Below, piece after piece: positions 52,358-62,177 of a DNA stretch of 64,000 nucleotides. The DNA is from Halomicroarcula saliterrae (lineage in GTDB: Archaea > Halobacteriota > Halobacteria > Halobacteriales > Haloarculaceae). How positions within the stretch are numbered: the stretch's first letter is position 1; each line of letters starts with the position of its first letter. The notes under the pieces were generated by a model. It was not told the origin of the DNA. It worked only from the letters and a program-made list of their open reading frames with translations, and made no database searches. The DNA is taken from the NCBI RefSeq assembly GCF_031624395.1, contig NZ_JAMQON010000002.1:248001-312000 (forward strand). Direction: 5' to 3'. A program made the translations under genes and the position numbers.

Positions 52358-54244
52358 TCAGAGCGGCCAGATGGCGGCGACCGACAGCGTCGTGACGGCA
52401 CAGAGCAGCAGTTGCAGCGGTGCGCCGACGCGGGCGTAGTCAGTAAAGCGGTAGCCGCCCGGGCCGTACACCATGAGGTTGGTCTGGTAGCCGATAGGAG
52501 TGATGAACGCGGTGGCGACAGCGAAGGTCACCATCACGAGCACCGGGAAGCCGGCGACGCCGGCGCTCTCGGCCGTGGCGACGGAAACGGGTGCCATCAG
52601 GACGACGGTGGCGACCGGCGTGATGATACTCGCAAGCAGCGCGGTCAACAGGTACAACACCGCGAGCAGCGCCAGCGGCGGGAGGACGCCGGCCACACCC
52701 GCCAGCAGGTCGCCCACGAACGCCGACCCCCCGGTGGCCTGCATCGCCGTCCCGAGCGGCAACAGGCCGGCGAGAAGGAAGACGACGTTCCAGCTGACGG
52801 CGTCGTAGGCGCGAGTGGCCGTGAGCGTGCCGGCGGCGACCATCGCGACGACGCCGCCCAGCGCGGCGATGTAGATATCGACCAGCCCGGCCGCGGCCAG
52901 TGCGATGACCGCCGCGAGGACGCCGAGTGGCACGAACGCACTCGGGTCGAGCGACGGCGTGCCGTCGTCGGTGCCGACGCCGAACAGCTCCGGTGGGCCA
53001 TCGGTCAACAGGAGATACCCCTCGTCTTCCAGGTGACTGAACTTGTCCGCGGGCGTCTGGAGCAAGAGCGTGTCCCCGGCGGTCAGTTCCACGCCGTCCA
53101 GTCGCTCCCGGATGACCGTCTCGCCGCGGCGGACGGCAAGCACCGTCGTGTCGAACCGCGAGCGCAGGTCCACCGCACCGAGCGTCCGTCCGAGCAGCCG
53201 CGACTCGCGGTGGACGACGGCCTCCGCGAGCACGCCGTCGTGGTCCGGGTCGACCAGTACCGACTCGGTCACCGGCTCGCGGGGGAGCTGCCGGAGGTCG
53301 AACCGGTCGCCGAACCGGTTGACGGCCTGTCGGTTGCCCCGGACGGTGAGCACGTCGCCCGGCGCGAGCGGGCGGTCGGTCGCCGTCGCGAACAGCGACT
53401 CGCCGTCCCGGTCTATCTGGAGGACATCGACGTCGATGGCGGCGGGGTCGCCGTCCGCGATGAGCTGTCCGTCGTCGACGGGCGCGAGCGGCCCGCCGTC
53501 GTCCAGCGCCTCGTCGACGGTGTGTCCCACCAGCGGCGACCCCTCGCGGACCGACAGCCTGGCCAAGTGCCGTCCCATCCCGAACTCCTCGGTGAAGTCC
53601 TGTGTCGGGGGGACGCGGGCGGGGACCAGCGCCCGGCCGACGGTGAGGAGGTAGCCGACCCCGACCAGCAGGACGGGGACGCCGACCGGTGTGAGCGTGA
53701 ACATCGAGAACGGCCGTCCGAGCAGCTCGCGGGAGACGTCGCTGGCCAGGAGGTTCGTCGAGGTGCCCACGAGGGTCAGCGTCCCGCCGAGCATCGCGGC
53801 GAAAGAGAGCGGCATGAGGAGTTTCGAGGGGGAGATGCCGTACCGGTCAGAGAGCCCCGTCACGAGCGGGATGAACACGGCGACGACCGGCGTGTTGTTG
53901 ACGAAGCCGGCGCTGACGCCGGTCGTCCCGACGACGGCGCCGAGCAGGCGGCGCTCGTCGCCGCCGGTCAGCGCCGCCAGCCGACCGCCGAGCCAGTCGA
54001 CCAGCCCGGTCGCCTCGACGCCGGCGCTGAGGATGTACATCGCGACGATGGTGACGACGGCGGGACTGGCGAACCCGGCGATGGCCTCGCGGGCCGGGAC
54101 GCCGGTGTACGGTTCGAGCACGGCCAGCGAGACCAGCACCGCGATGGCGGTCATGTCGGGCGGGAGCCACTCCGTGACGAACAGGGTCAGCGCGACCGCG
54201 ATGAGTCCGAAGACGACGAGCGCGCCCGTCGAGAGTGCAGCCAT
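52358..54244 (-). CDS. SLC13-family permease with two RCK_C domains
   Basis: 628 residues. Membrane parts flank a central soluble section: helices about 1-200, two TrkA_C/RCK_C domains (about 215-410; LSVREGSPLVGHTVDEAL and VVHRESRLLGRTLGAVDLR in parts), then helices to the end. The transport motif TNTPVVAVFIPLV-like FVNNTPVVAVFIPLV is present. Such proteins move anions such as sulfate or dicarboxylates with Na+. The substrate is unknown. Confidence 0.9.
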   Translation of the reverse strand: MAALSTGALVVFGLIAVALTLFVTEWLPPDMTAIAVLVSLAVLEPYTGVPAREAIAGFASPAVVTIVAMYILSAGVEATGLVDWLGGRLAALTGGDERRLLGAVVGTTGVSAGFVNNTPVVAVFIPLVTGLSDRYGISPSKLLMPLSFAAMLGGTLTLVGTSTNLLASDVSRELLGRPFSMFTLTPVGVPVLLVGVGYLLTVGRALVPARVPPTQDFTEEFGMGRHLARLSVREGSPLVGHTVDEALDDGGPLAPVDDGQLIADGDPAAIDVDVLQIDRDGESLFATATDRPLAPGDVLTVRGNRQAVNRFGDRFDLRQLPREPVTESVLVDPDHDGVLAEAVVHRESRLLGRTLGAVDLRSRFDTTVLAVRRGETVIRERLDGVELTAGDTLLLQTPADKFSHLEDEGYLLLTDGPPELFGVGTDDGTPSLDPSAFVPLGVLAAVIALAAAGLVDIYIAALGGVVAMVAAGTLTATRAYDAVSWNVVFLLAGLLPLGTAMQATGGSAFVGDLLAGVAGVLPPLALLAVLYLLTALLASIITPVATVVLMAPVSVATAESAGVAGFPVLVMVTFAVATAFITPIGYQTNLMVYGPGGYRFTDYARVGAPLQLLLCAVTTLSVAAIWPL

Positions 54245-54340
54245 CGTGGCGACTCAACGGGAGACGGTGGGATAAATCCCAGTGAGGGGTGGAAATAATG
54301 TTACGCGGACAGGAGACGTAGTGAAACGCGGGAAGTGAGG

Positions 54341-56269
54341 TTATCGCGTGGCGAGGAAGGTGACAGCGGACCGCTGCTGTTCGACCTCGGTTTCGAGGTG
54401 GTCACGGAACTCGTCCAGCTCGACGTCTTTTTCCTCGTCTTCCTGGCGATCCCGGACCGAGATGGTGCCGGCTTCCTCCTCGTTGTCGCCGATGATGAGC
54501 ATGTAGGGCACGCGGTCGTCGTGGGCCACCTGAATCTTCTTGCCGACGGTCCACGAGCGGTCCTCGATTTCGACGCGGTAGTCGCCCAGTGCCGCTTTGA
54601 GCTCCTCGCAGTAGGGGATGTTGTCGTCGGAGACGGGGAGGATGCGGACCTGCTCCGGCGCGAGCCACGGCGGGAAGTTCCCGTTGTAGTGCTCGGTCAG
54701 CACCATGAAGAACCGCTCGTAGCTCCCGTAGAGCGCGCGGTGTATCATCACGGGGCGGTGGTCCTCGTTGTCCTCGCCCGTGTAGGTCAGGTCGAACCGC
54801 TCGGGCATGTTGAAGTCCAGCTGGACCGTCGGGCCGTCCCAGTTCCGACCGAGGGCGTCCTCGAAGGCGAAGTCTATCTTCGGGCCGTAGAAGGCGCCGT
54901 CGCCCTCTTCGACGACGTAGTCGATGTCCTGCTCGTCGAGGACGGATGCGAGCTGGTTCTCGGCTTTCTCCCAGATCTCGTCGCCGCCGACGCTCTTCTC
55001 GGGTCGGGTGGCGAACTGGACCGTGTAATCGAGGTTGAACGTGTCCAGCGTATCGAGGATGATGTCGACGGTCGCCAGCACTTCCTGTTCTATCTGGTCG
55101 GGCCGGACGAACAGGTGGCCGTCGTCGATGGTAAAGGCCCACGTCCGGGAGAGCCCGGAGAGTTCGCCGCGCTGCTCTTTCCGGTAGACCTTCCCGTCCT
55201 CGAAGTACCGCACCGGGAGGTCGCGGTAGGACCACGACTTCTGGTCGAAGATGGTCGCGTGGCCCGGGCAGTTCATCGGCTTCAGGCCGTACTCCTCGTC
55301 GTTGACCTCCAGCAGGAACATGTCGTCGACGTAGTTCTCGTAGTGGCCCGACTTCTTCCAGAGCTCGGTGCGGAAGACGTGGGGCGTCTCTATCTCGTCG
55401 TAGCCTGCCGCGCGATTCAGCTGGCCGACGTAGTCGGAGAGTTCGTTGAGGATCTTCTTGCCGTTTGGCTCGTACAGCGGGAGCCCCGGCCCCGTCGTGT
55501 CGTCGATGGAGAAGAGGTCCATCTCCTGGCCGATCTTCCGGTGGTCCCGCTCCTGGGCCTGCTGTCGCATCTCGAGGTACTCGTCGAGCCCCTCTTCGGT
55601 CGGGAACGCGGTGCCGTACACCCGCGTGAGCGTCTCGTTGTCCTCGTCGCCGCGCCAGAACGACGCCGAGATTTCGAGCAGCGCGAAGCCGCCGATTTCG
55701 CCGGTCGACTCGACGTGGGGACCCTGACAGAGGTCGTAGAAGTCGTCCTGCTGGTAGAACGAGACCGGGTCCTCGTCGGCGGCCTCGGTCTCCAGGATGT
55801 CCTGCTTGAACGGGTTGTCCTCGTAGCGCTCGAAGGCCGCCTCGCGGGAGACCTCCTCGCGGACGATGTCGTAGTCGGCCGCGATTATCTCCTCGGCCTC
55901 GGCCTCGATGTCTTCGAGGTCGTCCTCGTCGAGGTCGACGCCGGTGATATCGTAGTAGAAGCCGTCGTCGGTCCACGGTCCGATGGTCAGTGTCGCCTCG
56001 GGGAACTCCCGCTGGAGCGCCTGCGCGAAGACGTGGGCGGCCGAGTGGCGGAGCACGTCGACGTACTCGTCGCTGCTCGGTGTGACGATGACCAGTTCGA
56101 CGTCCTCCGTGAGCGGCGTGTGCTTGTCGACCAGGTCTCCGTCCACGACGCCCGCGACGGTGTCCGAACCGAGTCCCGGTCCGATTTCGTAGGCGACATC
56201 CTCGACCGTGCTGCCTTCGTCCATCGAGAGCGTGGACCCGTCCGGCAGTGTGACCGTGACCGTACTCAT
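54341..56269 (-). CDS. thrS: threonyl-tRNA synthetase, bacterial type
   Basis: 642 residues. N-terminal TGS domain (about 1-62), editing N2 domain ([12 protein letters not shown] with HxxxH; LCQGPHVE with CxxxH), class II core with the zinc Cys in [10 protein letters not shown], motif 2 [19 protein letters not shown], motif 3 [12 protein letters not shown], and the anticodon-binding domain. Both the HxxxH and CxxxH editing residues mark the bacterial/eukaryotic type, not the archaeal editing domain. Bacterial-type ThrRS is known in haloarchaea and points to old transfer. Confidence 0.93.
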   Translation of the reverse strand: MSTVTVTLPDGSTLSMDEGSTVEDVAYEIGPGLGSDTVAGVVDGDLVDKHTPLTEDVELVIVTPSSDEYVDVLRHSAAHVFAQALQREFPEATLTIGPWTDDGFYYDITGVDLDEDDLEDIEAEAEEIIAADYDIVREEVSREAAFERYEDNPFKQDILETEAADEDPVSFYQQDDFYDLCQGPHVESTGEIGGFALLEISASFWRGDEDNETLTRVYGTAFPTEEGLDEYLEMRQQAQERDHRKIGQEMDLFSIDDTTGPGLPLYEPNGKKILNELSDYVGQLNRAAGYDEIETPHVFRTELWKKSGHYENYVDDMFLLEVNDEEYGLKPMNCPGHATIFDQKSWSYRDLPVRYFEDGKVYRKEQRGELSGLSRTWAFTIDDGHLFVRPDQIEQEVLATVDIILDTLDTFNLDYTVQFATRPEKSVGGDEIWEKAENQLASVLDEQDIDYVVEEGDGAFYGPKIDFAFEDALGRNWDGPTVQLDFNMPERFDLTYTGEDNEDHRPVMIHRALYGSYERFFMVLTEHYNGNFPPWLAPEQVRILPVSDDNIPYCEELKAALGDYRVEIEDRSWTVGKKIQVAHDDRVPYMLIIGDNEEEAGTISVRDRQEDEEKDVELDEFRDHLETEVEQQRSAVTFLATR

Positions 56270-56319
56270 ACCCGTGGTACGAGAGCGGCCGGGGATAAGT
56301 GTATTGAGATTGGGGCGGT

Positions 56320-56344
56320 CCCGCGTGAACGAAGTGAACGCGGG
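56320..56344. other. hairpin upstream of thrS
   Basis: CCCGCGT - 11 nt - ACGCGGG between thrS and the next gene; its loop reads GAACGAAGTGA. Role unknown. Confidence 0.35.
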
Positions 56345-56395
56345 AGCACGGAGACGACCTCGGAGTCTCCGGCGGTCCGATGGTCGCGAGGCGCG

Positions 56396-56956
56396 TCAGC
56401 GCTGGGCGAGGAGCGCCCGCTCGTCGGTGTCGTCGTCCTCGGCGTCGATATCGGCCGGCAACGTCGAGGGCGACCGCGGTGGCAGGGGCTCGAACACGGT
56501 CGGCTCGCCGGCCTCCAGTTCCGCGAGGCGGTCTTCGACCGTGCGGACGGTGTCGCCGGCACAGTGTGGCGTCACACAGCGGAGGGCCCCGTCGCGGTAC
56601 TCAGCGAGCAGGAGCGTTGGGAGGCGAACGGCCCGGTAGTGAGTGTCAGAGAGCGAGTCGTCCACGTCGCGAAGCTCCATCGCGGGGCCGAGCGTGCAGT
56701 CGTTTCGCTGCGCCCACGCCTGAAAGGCAGACAGCCGGCTGACGATGCGCTCGCCGACCCCGGTCCGCGTCGCCGTGACCGACGCGGGAACCTGGCAGCC
56801 ACACACCTCTACGTGGCGTTCTCCGACGACACCGCGGTCGACGAGCTCGCTGACGCGGTCCAGTGTGCTGGCCTGTTGCCGGCTGTACCCCTCCGGTAAC
56901 AGCGACCGGAGGTACAGCTCCGCGCGGTCTGCCACCGGCTGGTGCTCCCCCTGCAT
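56396..56956 (-). CDS. haloarchaeal HTH-type protein, unknown function
   Basis: 186 residues starting MQGEHQPVADRAELYLRSLL. The N-terminal part ends in a helix-turn-helix-like LLPEGYSRQQASTLDRVSELVDR (in parts). Single Cys pairs occur in VCGCQVP and RCVTPHC. It has an acidic C-terminal tail. An ATG at 56971 would add 5 residues; a TATA-like TATATG near 56993 fits either start. No named function recognised. Confidence 0.7.
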   Translation of the reverse strand: MQGEHQPVADRAELYLRSLLPEGYSRQQASTLDRVSELVDRGVVGERHVEVCGCQVPASVTATRTGVGERIVSRLSAFQAWAQRNDCTLGPAMELRDVDDSLSDTHYRAVRLPTLLLAEYRDGALRCVTPHCAGDTVRTVEDRLAELEAGEPTVFEPLPPRSPSTLPADIDAEDDDTDERALLAQR

Positions 56957-57095
56957 GGTAGTATATAGCATGGTTTGCCGAGACCAAAAACATATACCAT
57001 GAGTGGCGAGGTGTGAGCGAGGCGACCGCCGCGACCCACGTCGTGTGATGTGCCAACAGGGGTGATTATGTACCGCGAGGACGCATAGCCACCAG

Positions 57096-57527
57096 ATGTA
57101 CGACAACGTACTGGTCGCGACCGACGGCAGTTCCGGGACGACCGAGACGCTCGCCCACGCCGTCTCTATCGCCCGCGACAACGACGCCCTGCTGCACGGA
57201 CTCTACGTCGTCGACCGGCGGCTGGTGCTGGCCGCCGAAAAAGAGACCCAGGACGACGTGCGCCACTCCCTTCAGGAAGAGGGAGAGGTCGCGCTCGACG
57301 ACATCGCTGTCGGCGGGGAGGAGGCCGGTCTGGAGGTGGAGACGCGCATGGAAGAGGGCATCCCACACAAGCTCATCGTGGACTACGCCGAGTCGGCCGA
57401 TATCGACCTCGTCGTGATGGGGACACACGGCCGGACCGGCCGCGACCGGGTGGCGAACCTCGGCAGCGTCACCGAGCGCGTCGTCGAGAGCTCGCCCGTC
57501 CCGGTGCTGGTCGTCCACATCGACTAG
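57096..57527 (+). CDS. universal stress protein UspA
   Basis: 143 residues, a single Usp domain: MYDNVLVATDGSSGTTETL, VVMGTHGRTGRDRVANLGSVTERVV (in parts; the ATP-binding G-2x-G-9x-G(S/T) run) and the final VPVLVVHID. Stand-alone, cytoplasmic. A TATA-like TTATGTACC about 30 nt upstream supports this start. Confidence 0.93.
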   Translation: MYDNVLVATDGSSGTTETLAHAVSIARDNDALLHGLYVVDRRLVLAAEKETQDDVRHSLQEEGEVALDDIAVGGEEAGLEVETRMEEGIPHKLIVDYAESADIDLVVMGTHGRTGRDRVANLGSVTERVVESSPVPVLVVHID

Positions 57528-57606
57528 CTGCTACGCGAGTTTCAGCGCTGATACTGTCGGCATCACTGATTTACGCCGGGGTCGCAAACTCGCGGCAGAT
57601 ACCCAT

Positions 57607-59136
57607 ATGTCCGTTCCGACCGGCAGCGAGACCCTAGACAGCATCCTCGACGGAGGGCTCCCCGAGGACCGGACGGTGCTGGTCACCGGCGGTCCGGGAA
57701 CGGGGAAGTCCACCCTGGCCATGCAGTTCCTCGCCGAGGGGCTGGACCGCGGCGAGGACTGCCTGTTTATCAGCACCGAACAGACCTTCGACGAACTCGA
57801 CGACGCCTTCGAGGCGTTCGCGTTCGACCTGCGCCACGACGACCTCACGGTCACGTCGGTCCACGCGACGCCGGGCCAGACCGTCGAGGGCGGTGACGAG
57901 CGCGAACTCACGCTGGAAACGCTCGACGGCGGGAAGATGCTCGGCGGGGACTACTCCGCGCCCTTCGAGTCCGAGTACATCACCCAGTATCTCGAACGGT
58001 TCGCACCGGCCGACCGGGTCGTGCTGGATTCGGTCTCGGGACTGTCGGTCATCGGCGACGATCAGGACGTGTTCCGGCGGACGCTGCTGGATTTCATCCG
58101 CCTGCTCAACGACGAGTTCGGGGCGACCGCGCTCTTTACCGCCGAGGAGTCCCAGCCCGACCTCACACAGAACGACGTCAAGACGGTCGCCGCGAGCGAC
58201 GCCGTCCAGTTCAACACCCACGGCGTCCTCCGGCTCTGGCGGGAGAACGTCGGCGGCGACTACCACCGATTCCTCGAAGTCGTGAAGATGCGCGGCGTCG
58301 ACCACGACACCCGCGTCCACGAGGTGAGTTTCACCCACGAGGGGTTGCGCATCTCGCCGCGGCTCCGGACCCACCCCGGGGAGTTCGTCCCCTCGGACCA
58401 CATGTCGACCGGCATCCCCGGCCTCGACCGACTCATGGGCGGCGGCATCGTCAACGGCGGGACGCTCCTGCTGGAACACGACGGACAGGCCAGCCCCCAC
58501 TCCATCCTGACGAACCTCATGGTGCAGGCTCGCGAGGCGGGGATGCCCATCACCATCATCCCGCCCGTCGAACTGCCGCCAAAGCGCCTGCGGACCATCA
58601 TCGACGAGCGCATCGGCGATATGGAGGCGCTGCTGGCGAACGACGACCTGTTTCTCGTGGACTTTGCCAACATCTGGGAGAACACCAAGCGCAACGTGTT
58701 CAAACCGCAGGAACACGACACGGACAACCCAGCTGCCGTCTTCCGGACCATCGACGACCGCCGGGGGGACCGGCCCATGTTCAGCGTCCTCAACGTCGAG
58801 GCCCAGCTCCCGGTGCTCTCCGACGACGAGCTCAGGCAGATACGCTTCTGGGAGGAGGAGAACCTCTACCGGCCCGGCGACACGTCGATGTACATGTTCA
58901 ACCCGGCCACGCTGGACGACGAGCTCGCCGCCTTCTACGAGAACGGGGCCTGGCAGACCCTGGAGACGTGGGTGACGGACAAAGGGCTCCAGTATATCGA
59001 GCTCCAGAAGTCACCGAGTGGGTTTATGGGGTCGACCCGCCTCGTGGAGTACATCGAACGAGAGCCATACATGCGAATCCAGCGACCGCCGGGCGCGGGA
59101 AGCACCGAATCGACCCTCGACGGGGGAGCGGAGTAG
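57607..59136 (+). CDS. KaiC/RAD55-like ATPase with two RecA-like halves
   Basis: 509 residues. The first half has Walker A GGPGTGKST and Walker B VVLDSVSGL, and the RecA-type start VPTGSETLDSILDGGLPED. The second half repeats the fold (STGIPGLDRLMGGGIVNGG) but its loop reads LLLEHDGQASPH, with no Walker A. So one active and one inactive or regulatory RecA domain are likely. Such HTR-like proteins are linked to signal transduction in haloarchaea. The next gene starts directly at the stop (TAG then ATG). Confidence 0.82.
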   Translation: MSVPTGSETLDSILDGGLPEDRTVLVTGGPGTGKSTLAMQFLAEGLDRGEDCLFISTEQTFDELDDAFEAFAFDLRHDDLTVTSVHATPGQTVEGGDERELTLETLDGGKMLGGDYSAPFESEYITQYLERFAPADRVVLDSVSGLSVIGDDQDVFRRTLLDFIRLLNDEFGATALFTAEESQPDLTQNDVKTVAASDAVQFNTHGVLRLWRENVGGDYHRFLEVVKMRGVDHDTRVHEVSFTHEGLRISPRLRTHPGEFVPSDHMSTGIPGLDRLMGGGIVNGGTLLLEHDGQASPHSILTNLMVQAREAGMPITIIPPVELPPKRLRTIIDERIGDMEALLANDDLFLVDFANIWENTKRNVFKPQEHDTDNPAAVFRTIDDRRGDRPMFSVLNVEAQLPVLSDDELRQIRFWEEENLYRPGDTSMYMFNPATLDDELAAFYENGAWQTLETWVTDKGLQYIELQKSPSGFMGSTRLVEYIEREPYMRIQRPPGAGSTESTLDGGAE

Positions 59137-59694
59137 ATGGGGTCACAGACGCCAGCCCCCGGCAGGAACGTCGTCGTCATGGCGCCGTCGCTCAGCGACG
59201 AAAAGCGGGCGACCTGTCTCGACCTCCAGCACGCCGGCCCGCCGGACCAGCTCGACGTGTTGCGCGTCGCCTACTCGGCCTCGCCGACGGAACTGGTCGC
59301 GGAGTGGCGCGACCACGGCGGGGAGCTGCCCGGCCGGATGGGTATCATCGTCGTCGGCGACCAGCCCGGCCACCGGACCAGCGACGACGACCTCCCCGAG
59401 AACGTCTTCGTCACGACGGCCAACCCGAACGACATTACGGGACTGGGGATGCGGCTGAACAACTACCTCAACGACCACGACGAGGACGCCCAGCTCGTGG
59501 TCTGTTTCGACTCGATGACGGAGATGCTGCAGTTCTCGGCGCTCCAGCCGGTGTTCAAGTTCCTCCACATGTTCACCGGGCAGCTCCGCGACGTGGACGC
59601 CGTCGGCCACTTCCATCTGGACCCCGGCGCTCACGACGACCAGACCATCAGCCGCCTGAAACCGCTGTTCGACGGGGCCGTCGACCTGACGTAG
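59137..59694 (+). CDS. DUF7504-like RecA-fold protein, KaiC-like partner
   Basis: 185 residues, starting with the base after the upstream stop, so translationally coupled. It has a RecA-like strand order (NVVVMAPSLSDEKRATC, IIVVGDQPGHRTSDD, LVVCFDSMTEMLQFSALQPV) but no Walker A. It resembles the haloarchaeal DUF7504 group. A non-hydrolysing partner of the KaiC-like ATPase is a reasonable inference. Confidence 0.75.
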   Translation: MGSQTPAPGRNVVVMAPSLSDEKRATCLDLQHAGPPDQLDVLRVAYSASPTELVAEWRDHGGELPGRMGIIVVGDQPGHRTSDDDLPENVFVTTANPNDITGLGMRLNNYLNDHDEDAQLVVCFDSMTEMLQFSALQPVFKFLHMFTGQLRDVDAVGHFHLDPGAHDDQTISRLKPLFDGAVDLT

Positions 59695-59796
59695 CGGCCA
59701 CTTTCAGTTCCGCTCCGCCCATGGCCGCCGCTTATTCCCCGCCGGTCGGTAGGGACACGGTGCGTCCGACGGGCAGTCCCCGCGGGCGCGTCCACC

Positions 59797-59919
59797 ATGT
59801 TCCCCGAACGCCCCGATTCGACAGTAGCGTCCGCTCGGCGTCTCCTCGCGCTGGTCAAACAGGTCGTGACGATTCTCGTCGCGCTGGCCACCTTCGCGGA
59901 GATACTCGGCTGGGTGTGA
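59797..59919 (+). CDS. 40-residue membrane protein
   Basis: A small open frame: MFPERPDSTVASARRLL then a single hydrophobic helix ALVKQVVTILVALATFAEIL ending GWV. Composition and position (no overlap with other genes, codon use G+C-rich at third positions) make a real gene likely, and tiny one-helix proteins are frequent in haloarchaea. Confidence 0.45.
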   Translation: MFPERPDSTVASARRLLALVKQVVTILVALATFAEILGWV

Positions 59920-59975
59920 CAGTCGGCGAGACCGCGGCGACGAGTCCCAGTCGCCGGCGCGCGTTGCGAGCGTCG

Positions 59976-60320
59976 CTACCGGGCCTGACTCGCCAGAAAC
60001 CCGACCCCGGCGACCAGCACGACGACGCCGGCCAGCAACAGGTCACCCGAGCCAAACAGCGGTCCCGCCACCAGCAGCGCCCACGCGACGGCGAACACCC
60101 CGTGGGCCGTCGCGAACAGCCGCCGGCCCCGGAGCGCGAACACGACGGTCCCCAGCGCGAACGCGGCGGTGAGCGTGACCGCCGACAGCGCGACGGGACT
60201 GACGGCCAGCCCGCCGACCGGGACCGGGTCGACGACCGGCGTGACCAGAAAGAGCAGCCCCGCGAGCCCGACGAGCGTCCCGACCGCGACCGGCCCCGGT
60301 TCGAGGTCCAGCGCGGTCAT
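59976..60320 (-). CDS. small polytopic membrane protein
   Basis: 114 residues with four hydrophobic segments. The ATG overlaps the stop of the upstream DUF5817-like gene by 4 nt (ATGA), so it is translationally coupled with it. No catalytic motif. Function unknown. Confidence 0.7.
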   Translation of the reverse strand: MTALDLEPGPVAVGTLVGLAGLLFLVTPVVDPVPVGGLAVSPVALSAVTLTAAFALGTVVFALRGRRLFATAHGVFAVAWALLVAGPLFGSGDLLLAGVVVLVAGVGFLASQAR

Positions 60321-60841
60321 ACCAGCCGGTAGCGTCCGCGCGATTCCGAGGCCTCGCCGGCCCGGACCAGCTTCCGGAGGGTCTTGCGCGTGTAGTCGGC
60401 GGCGACGCCTCGCTCCGCTGCGTAGGCGACCACGTCGGCTTCCGCCGGTTCGTCGAGCTCACGCAGCGCCCCCAGTACGGTCTCCTTGCGGCTGGTCCCG
60501 CCGCCGGTCCCCCGTTCGACGCGGTCGCCGGCGGCCGCGACGGAGTCGCTGTCGATGCCGGAGGCTTCGAGGTATGTCTCGTCGTCGATGCCCGACTCCT
60601 CGACCTGACGGTCCATCTCGGCGAAGGAGTCGAGTTCGGCGAAGGCCTCGCCGTGGCCCTGCCGGTTGGCGAGCATGGAGCCCCGGACCTCCCGGGCGTG
60701 GTCCTCGTCGTCGGTCTCGACGAACTTCCGCCGTTTCGCGTGCTGGCGGCGCTGTCCGCAGCGGGGACACTGGCTCGTCTCGGGGCGCCCGGAGACGACC
60801 CAGAGGGCGCTGCACTCGCTACAGCCGACGACCGCGTACAT
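60317..60841 (-). CDS. DUF5817-like zinc-ribbon protein with winged helix
   Basis: 174 residues. The N-terminal zinc ribbon has two Cys pairs, VGCSECSALW (CxxC) and SQCPRCGQRR (CxxC). The C-terminal region (about 110-174; KETVLGALRELDEPAEADVV, DYTRKTLRKLVRAGEA) is winged-helix-like. It resembles the haloarchaeal DUF5817 family and may act on nucleic acid. The ATG at 60841 starts directly at the ribbon. Followed by an overlapping membrane gene. Confidence 0.78.
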   Translation of the reverse strand: MYAVVGCSECSALWVVSGRPETSQCPRCGQRRQHAKRRKFVETDDEDHAREVRGSMLANRQGHGEAFAELDSFAEMDRQVEESGIDDETYLEASGIDSDSVAAAGDRVERGTGGGTSRKETVLGALRELDEPAEADVVAYAAERGVAADYTRKTLRKLVRAGEASESRGRYRLV

Positions 60842-60947
60842 GGTCAGGCGTTGGGTGCGTTCAGGGTTGAACGTTCGGGTCGTAGCGACGACCACGCCGC
60901 TCGCCGGCGGACAGTACATTTACACCCGACGATGGTGACGGGGAGGT

Positions 60948-62117
60948 ATGGACTGGTCGCGGGAGTGGCTCAGCGCGCGGGCGACGATTCTGCTGCCGAC
61001 GGTCGTCGCCGTGCTGTCGTTCGTCACCGGCGTCACCAACATCACCGCCCCTGTCGGCGGAGCACTGGGGAGTGTTATCCCCGAGAGCTTCCAGCTCGCA
61101 GTCGGCTTCACCGGGGCGCTGACGGGCTTTACGCTGCTCGTGAGCGTCGCGGGACTGCGCCGCCGGCTGCGTGTCGCCTGGTATCTGACCGTCGTCCTGC
61201 TGCCGATGTCGGCGGTCCAGGGCGTTGTCCAGACCTCGCGGCTCTCCGTGCTCTCCTTGCCGCTGGTCGCGCTCTCGCTGGTCGCGCTACCGACGCTGCT
61301 GGTCAACCGCCGGCGCTTCGACCGGGCGCTCGACCTCTCGACGGCACAGCTGGCCGCCGGCGCGGCCCTGCTGGGCGCGCAGGTGTACGGCACCGTCGGG
61401 ACGTGGGCGCTGCGCGAGGAGTTCACCAACGTCGCGACGCTCACCGACGCGTTCTACTACACGCTCGTCACGGCGAGTACGGTCGGCTACGGCGACGTGA
61501 CCCCGGCGAGCGAACGCGCGACGCTGTTTGGCATGTCGGTGGTCCTGCTCGGGACCGCGAGTTTCGCCATCGCGCTGGGGACGCTGCTGGGGCCGGCCAT
61601 CGAAAAACGCCTCTCGGAGGCACTCGGGAACATGACTGAGGAACAACTTGAGCTGCTCGAGGACCACGTCGTGGTTCTTGGCTTTGGCGACCTGACGGAA
61701 CCGATAATCGACGAACTCGCGGCCGCGACGGACTTCGTCGTCGTGACGCCGGACACGGAGAAAGCGACGCGGTTGCAACAGCGGGACATCGCGGTCTTGA
61801 CCGACGACCCGAGCGACGAAGGGCCCCTCCTTCGGGCCGGTATCCACGACGCGGCGGCCGTCGTCGCCGCCACGAACGACGACGCACAGGACGCGCTATC
61901 GATTCTGACTGCCCGCGCGCTCAACCCCGAGCTGAACATCGTCGCGGCCGCGACCGACCGGGAGAACGTCGAGAAGCTCCGCCGGGCTGGTGCAGACACC
62001 GTCATCAGCCCCGCGGTCATCGGTGGCCACCTGCTCGTCCAGTCGGCGCTGGGTCGCGAGGGGATGGAGAGCGTCGCCGACCACCTCCTCGACGTCAAGG
62101 ACGAGGGCGACCTGTAG
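60948..62117 (+). CDS. potassium channel with RCK domain
   Basis: 389 residues. Several hydrophobic segments fill the first 215 residues. A two-helix pore with the selectivity filter TVGYGDVTP near residue 180 is followed by a linker (FAIALGTLLGPAIEKRL) and a C-terminal RCK_N domain (about 235-385; VVVLGFGDLTEPIIDELA) that binds a nucleotide. It conducts K+ with ligand gating. No TrkH gene is adjacent. The stop is followed by an intergenic gap before the lipoprotein. Confidence 0.92.
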   Translation: MDWSREWLSARATILLPTVVAVLSFVTGVTNITAPVGGALGSVIPESFQLAVGFTGALTGFTLLVSVAGLRRRLRVAWYLTVVLLPMSAVQGVVQTSRLSVLSLPLVALSLVALPTLLVNRRRFDRALDLSTAQLAAGAALLGAQVYGTVGTWALREEFTNVATLTDAFYYTLVTASTVGYGDVTPASERATLFGMSVVLLGTASFAIALGTLLGPAIEKRLSEALGNMTEEQLELLEDHVVVLGFGDLTEPIIDELAAATDFVVVTPDTEKATRLQQRDIAVLTDDPSDEGPLLRAGIHDAAAVVAATNDDAQDALSILTARALNPELNIVAAATDRENVEKLRRAGADTVISPAVIGGHLLVQSALGREGMESVADHLLDVKDEGDL

Positions 62118-62177
62118 CACAACCGCTACCGGACCTCGCCGCGTCGAAAAAAGGACCCTGTTCGGAGGCGACTCGCT

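Noticed and set aside
52412-54298. Plus-strand open frame of 628 codons, very rich in Arg, Glu and Asp
   Set aside because: Antisense shadow of the SLC13 permease gene.
54335-56899. Plus-strand open frame of 854 codons
   Set aside because: Antisense shadow of thrS and its neighbour; no protein features of its own.
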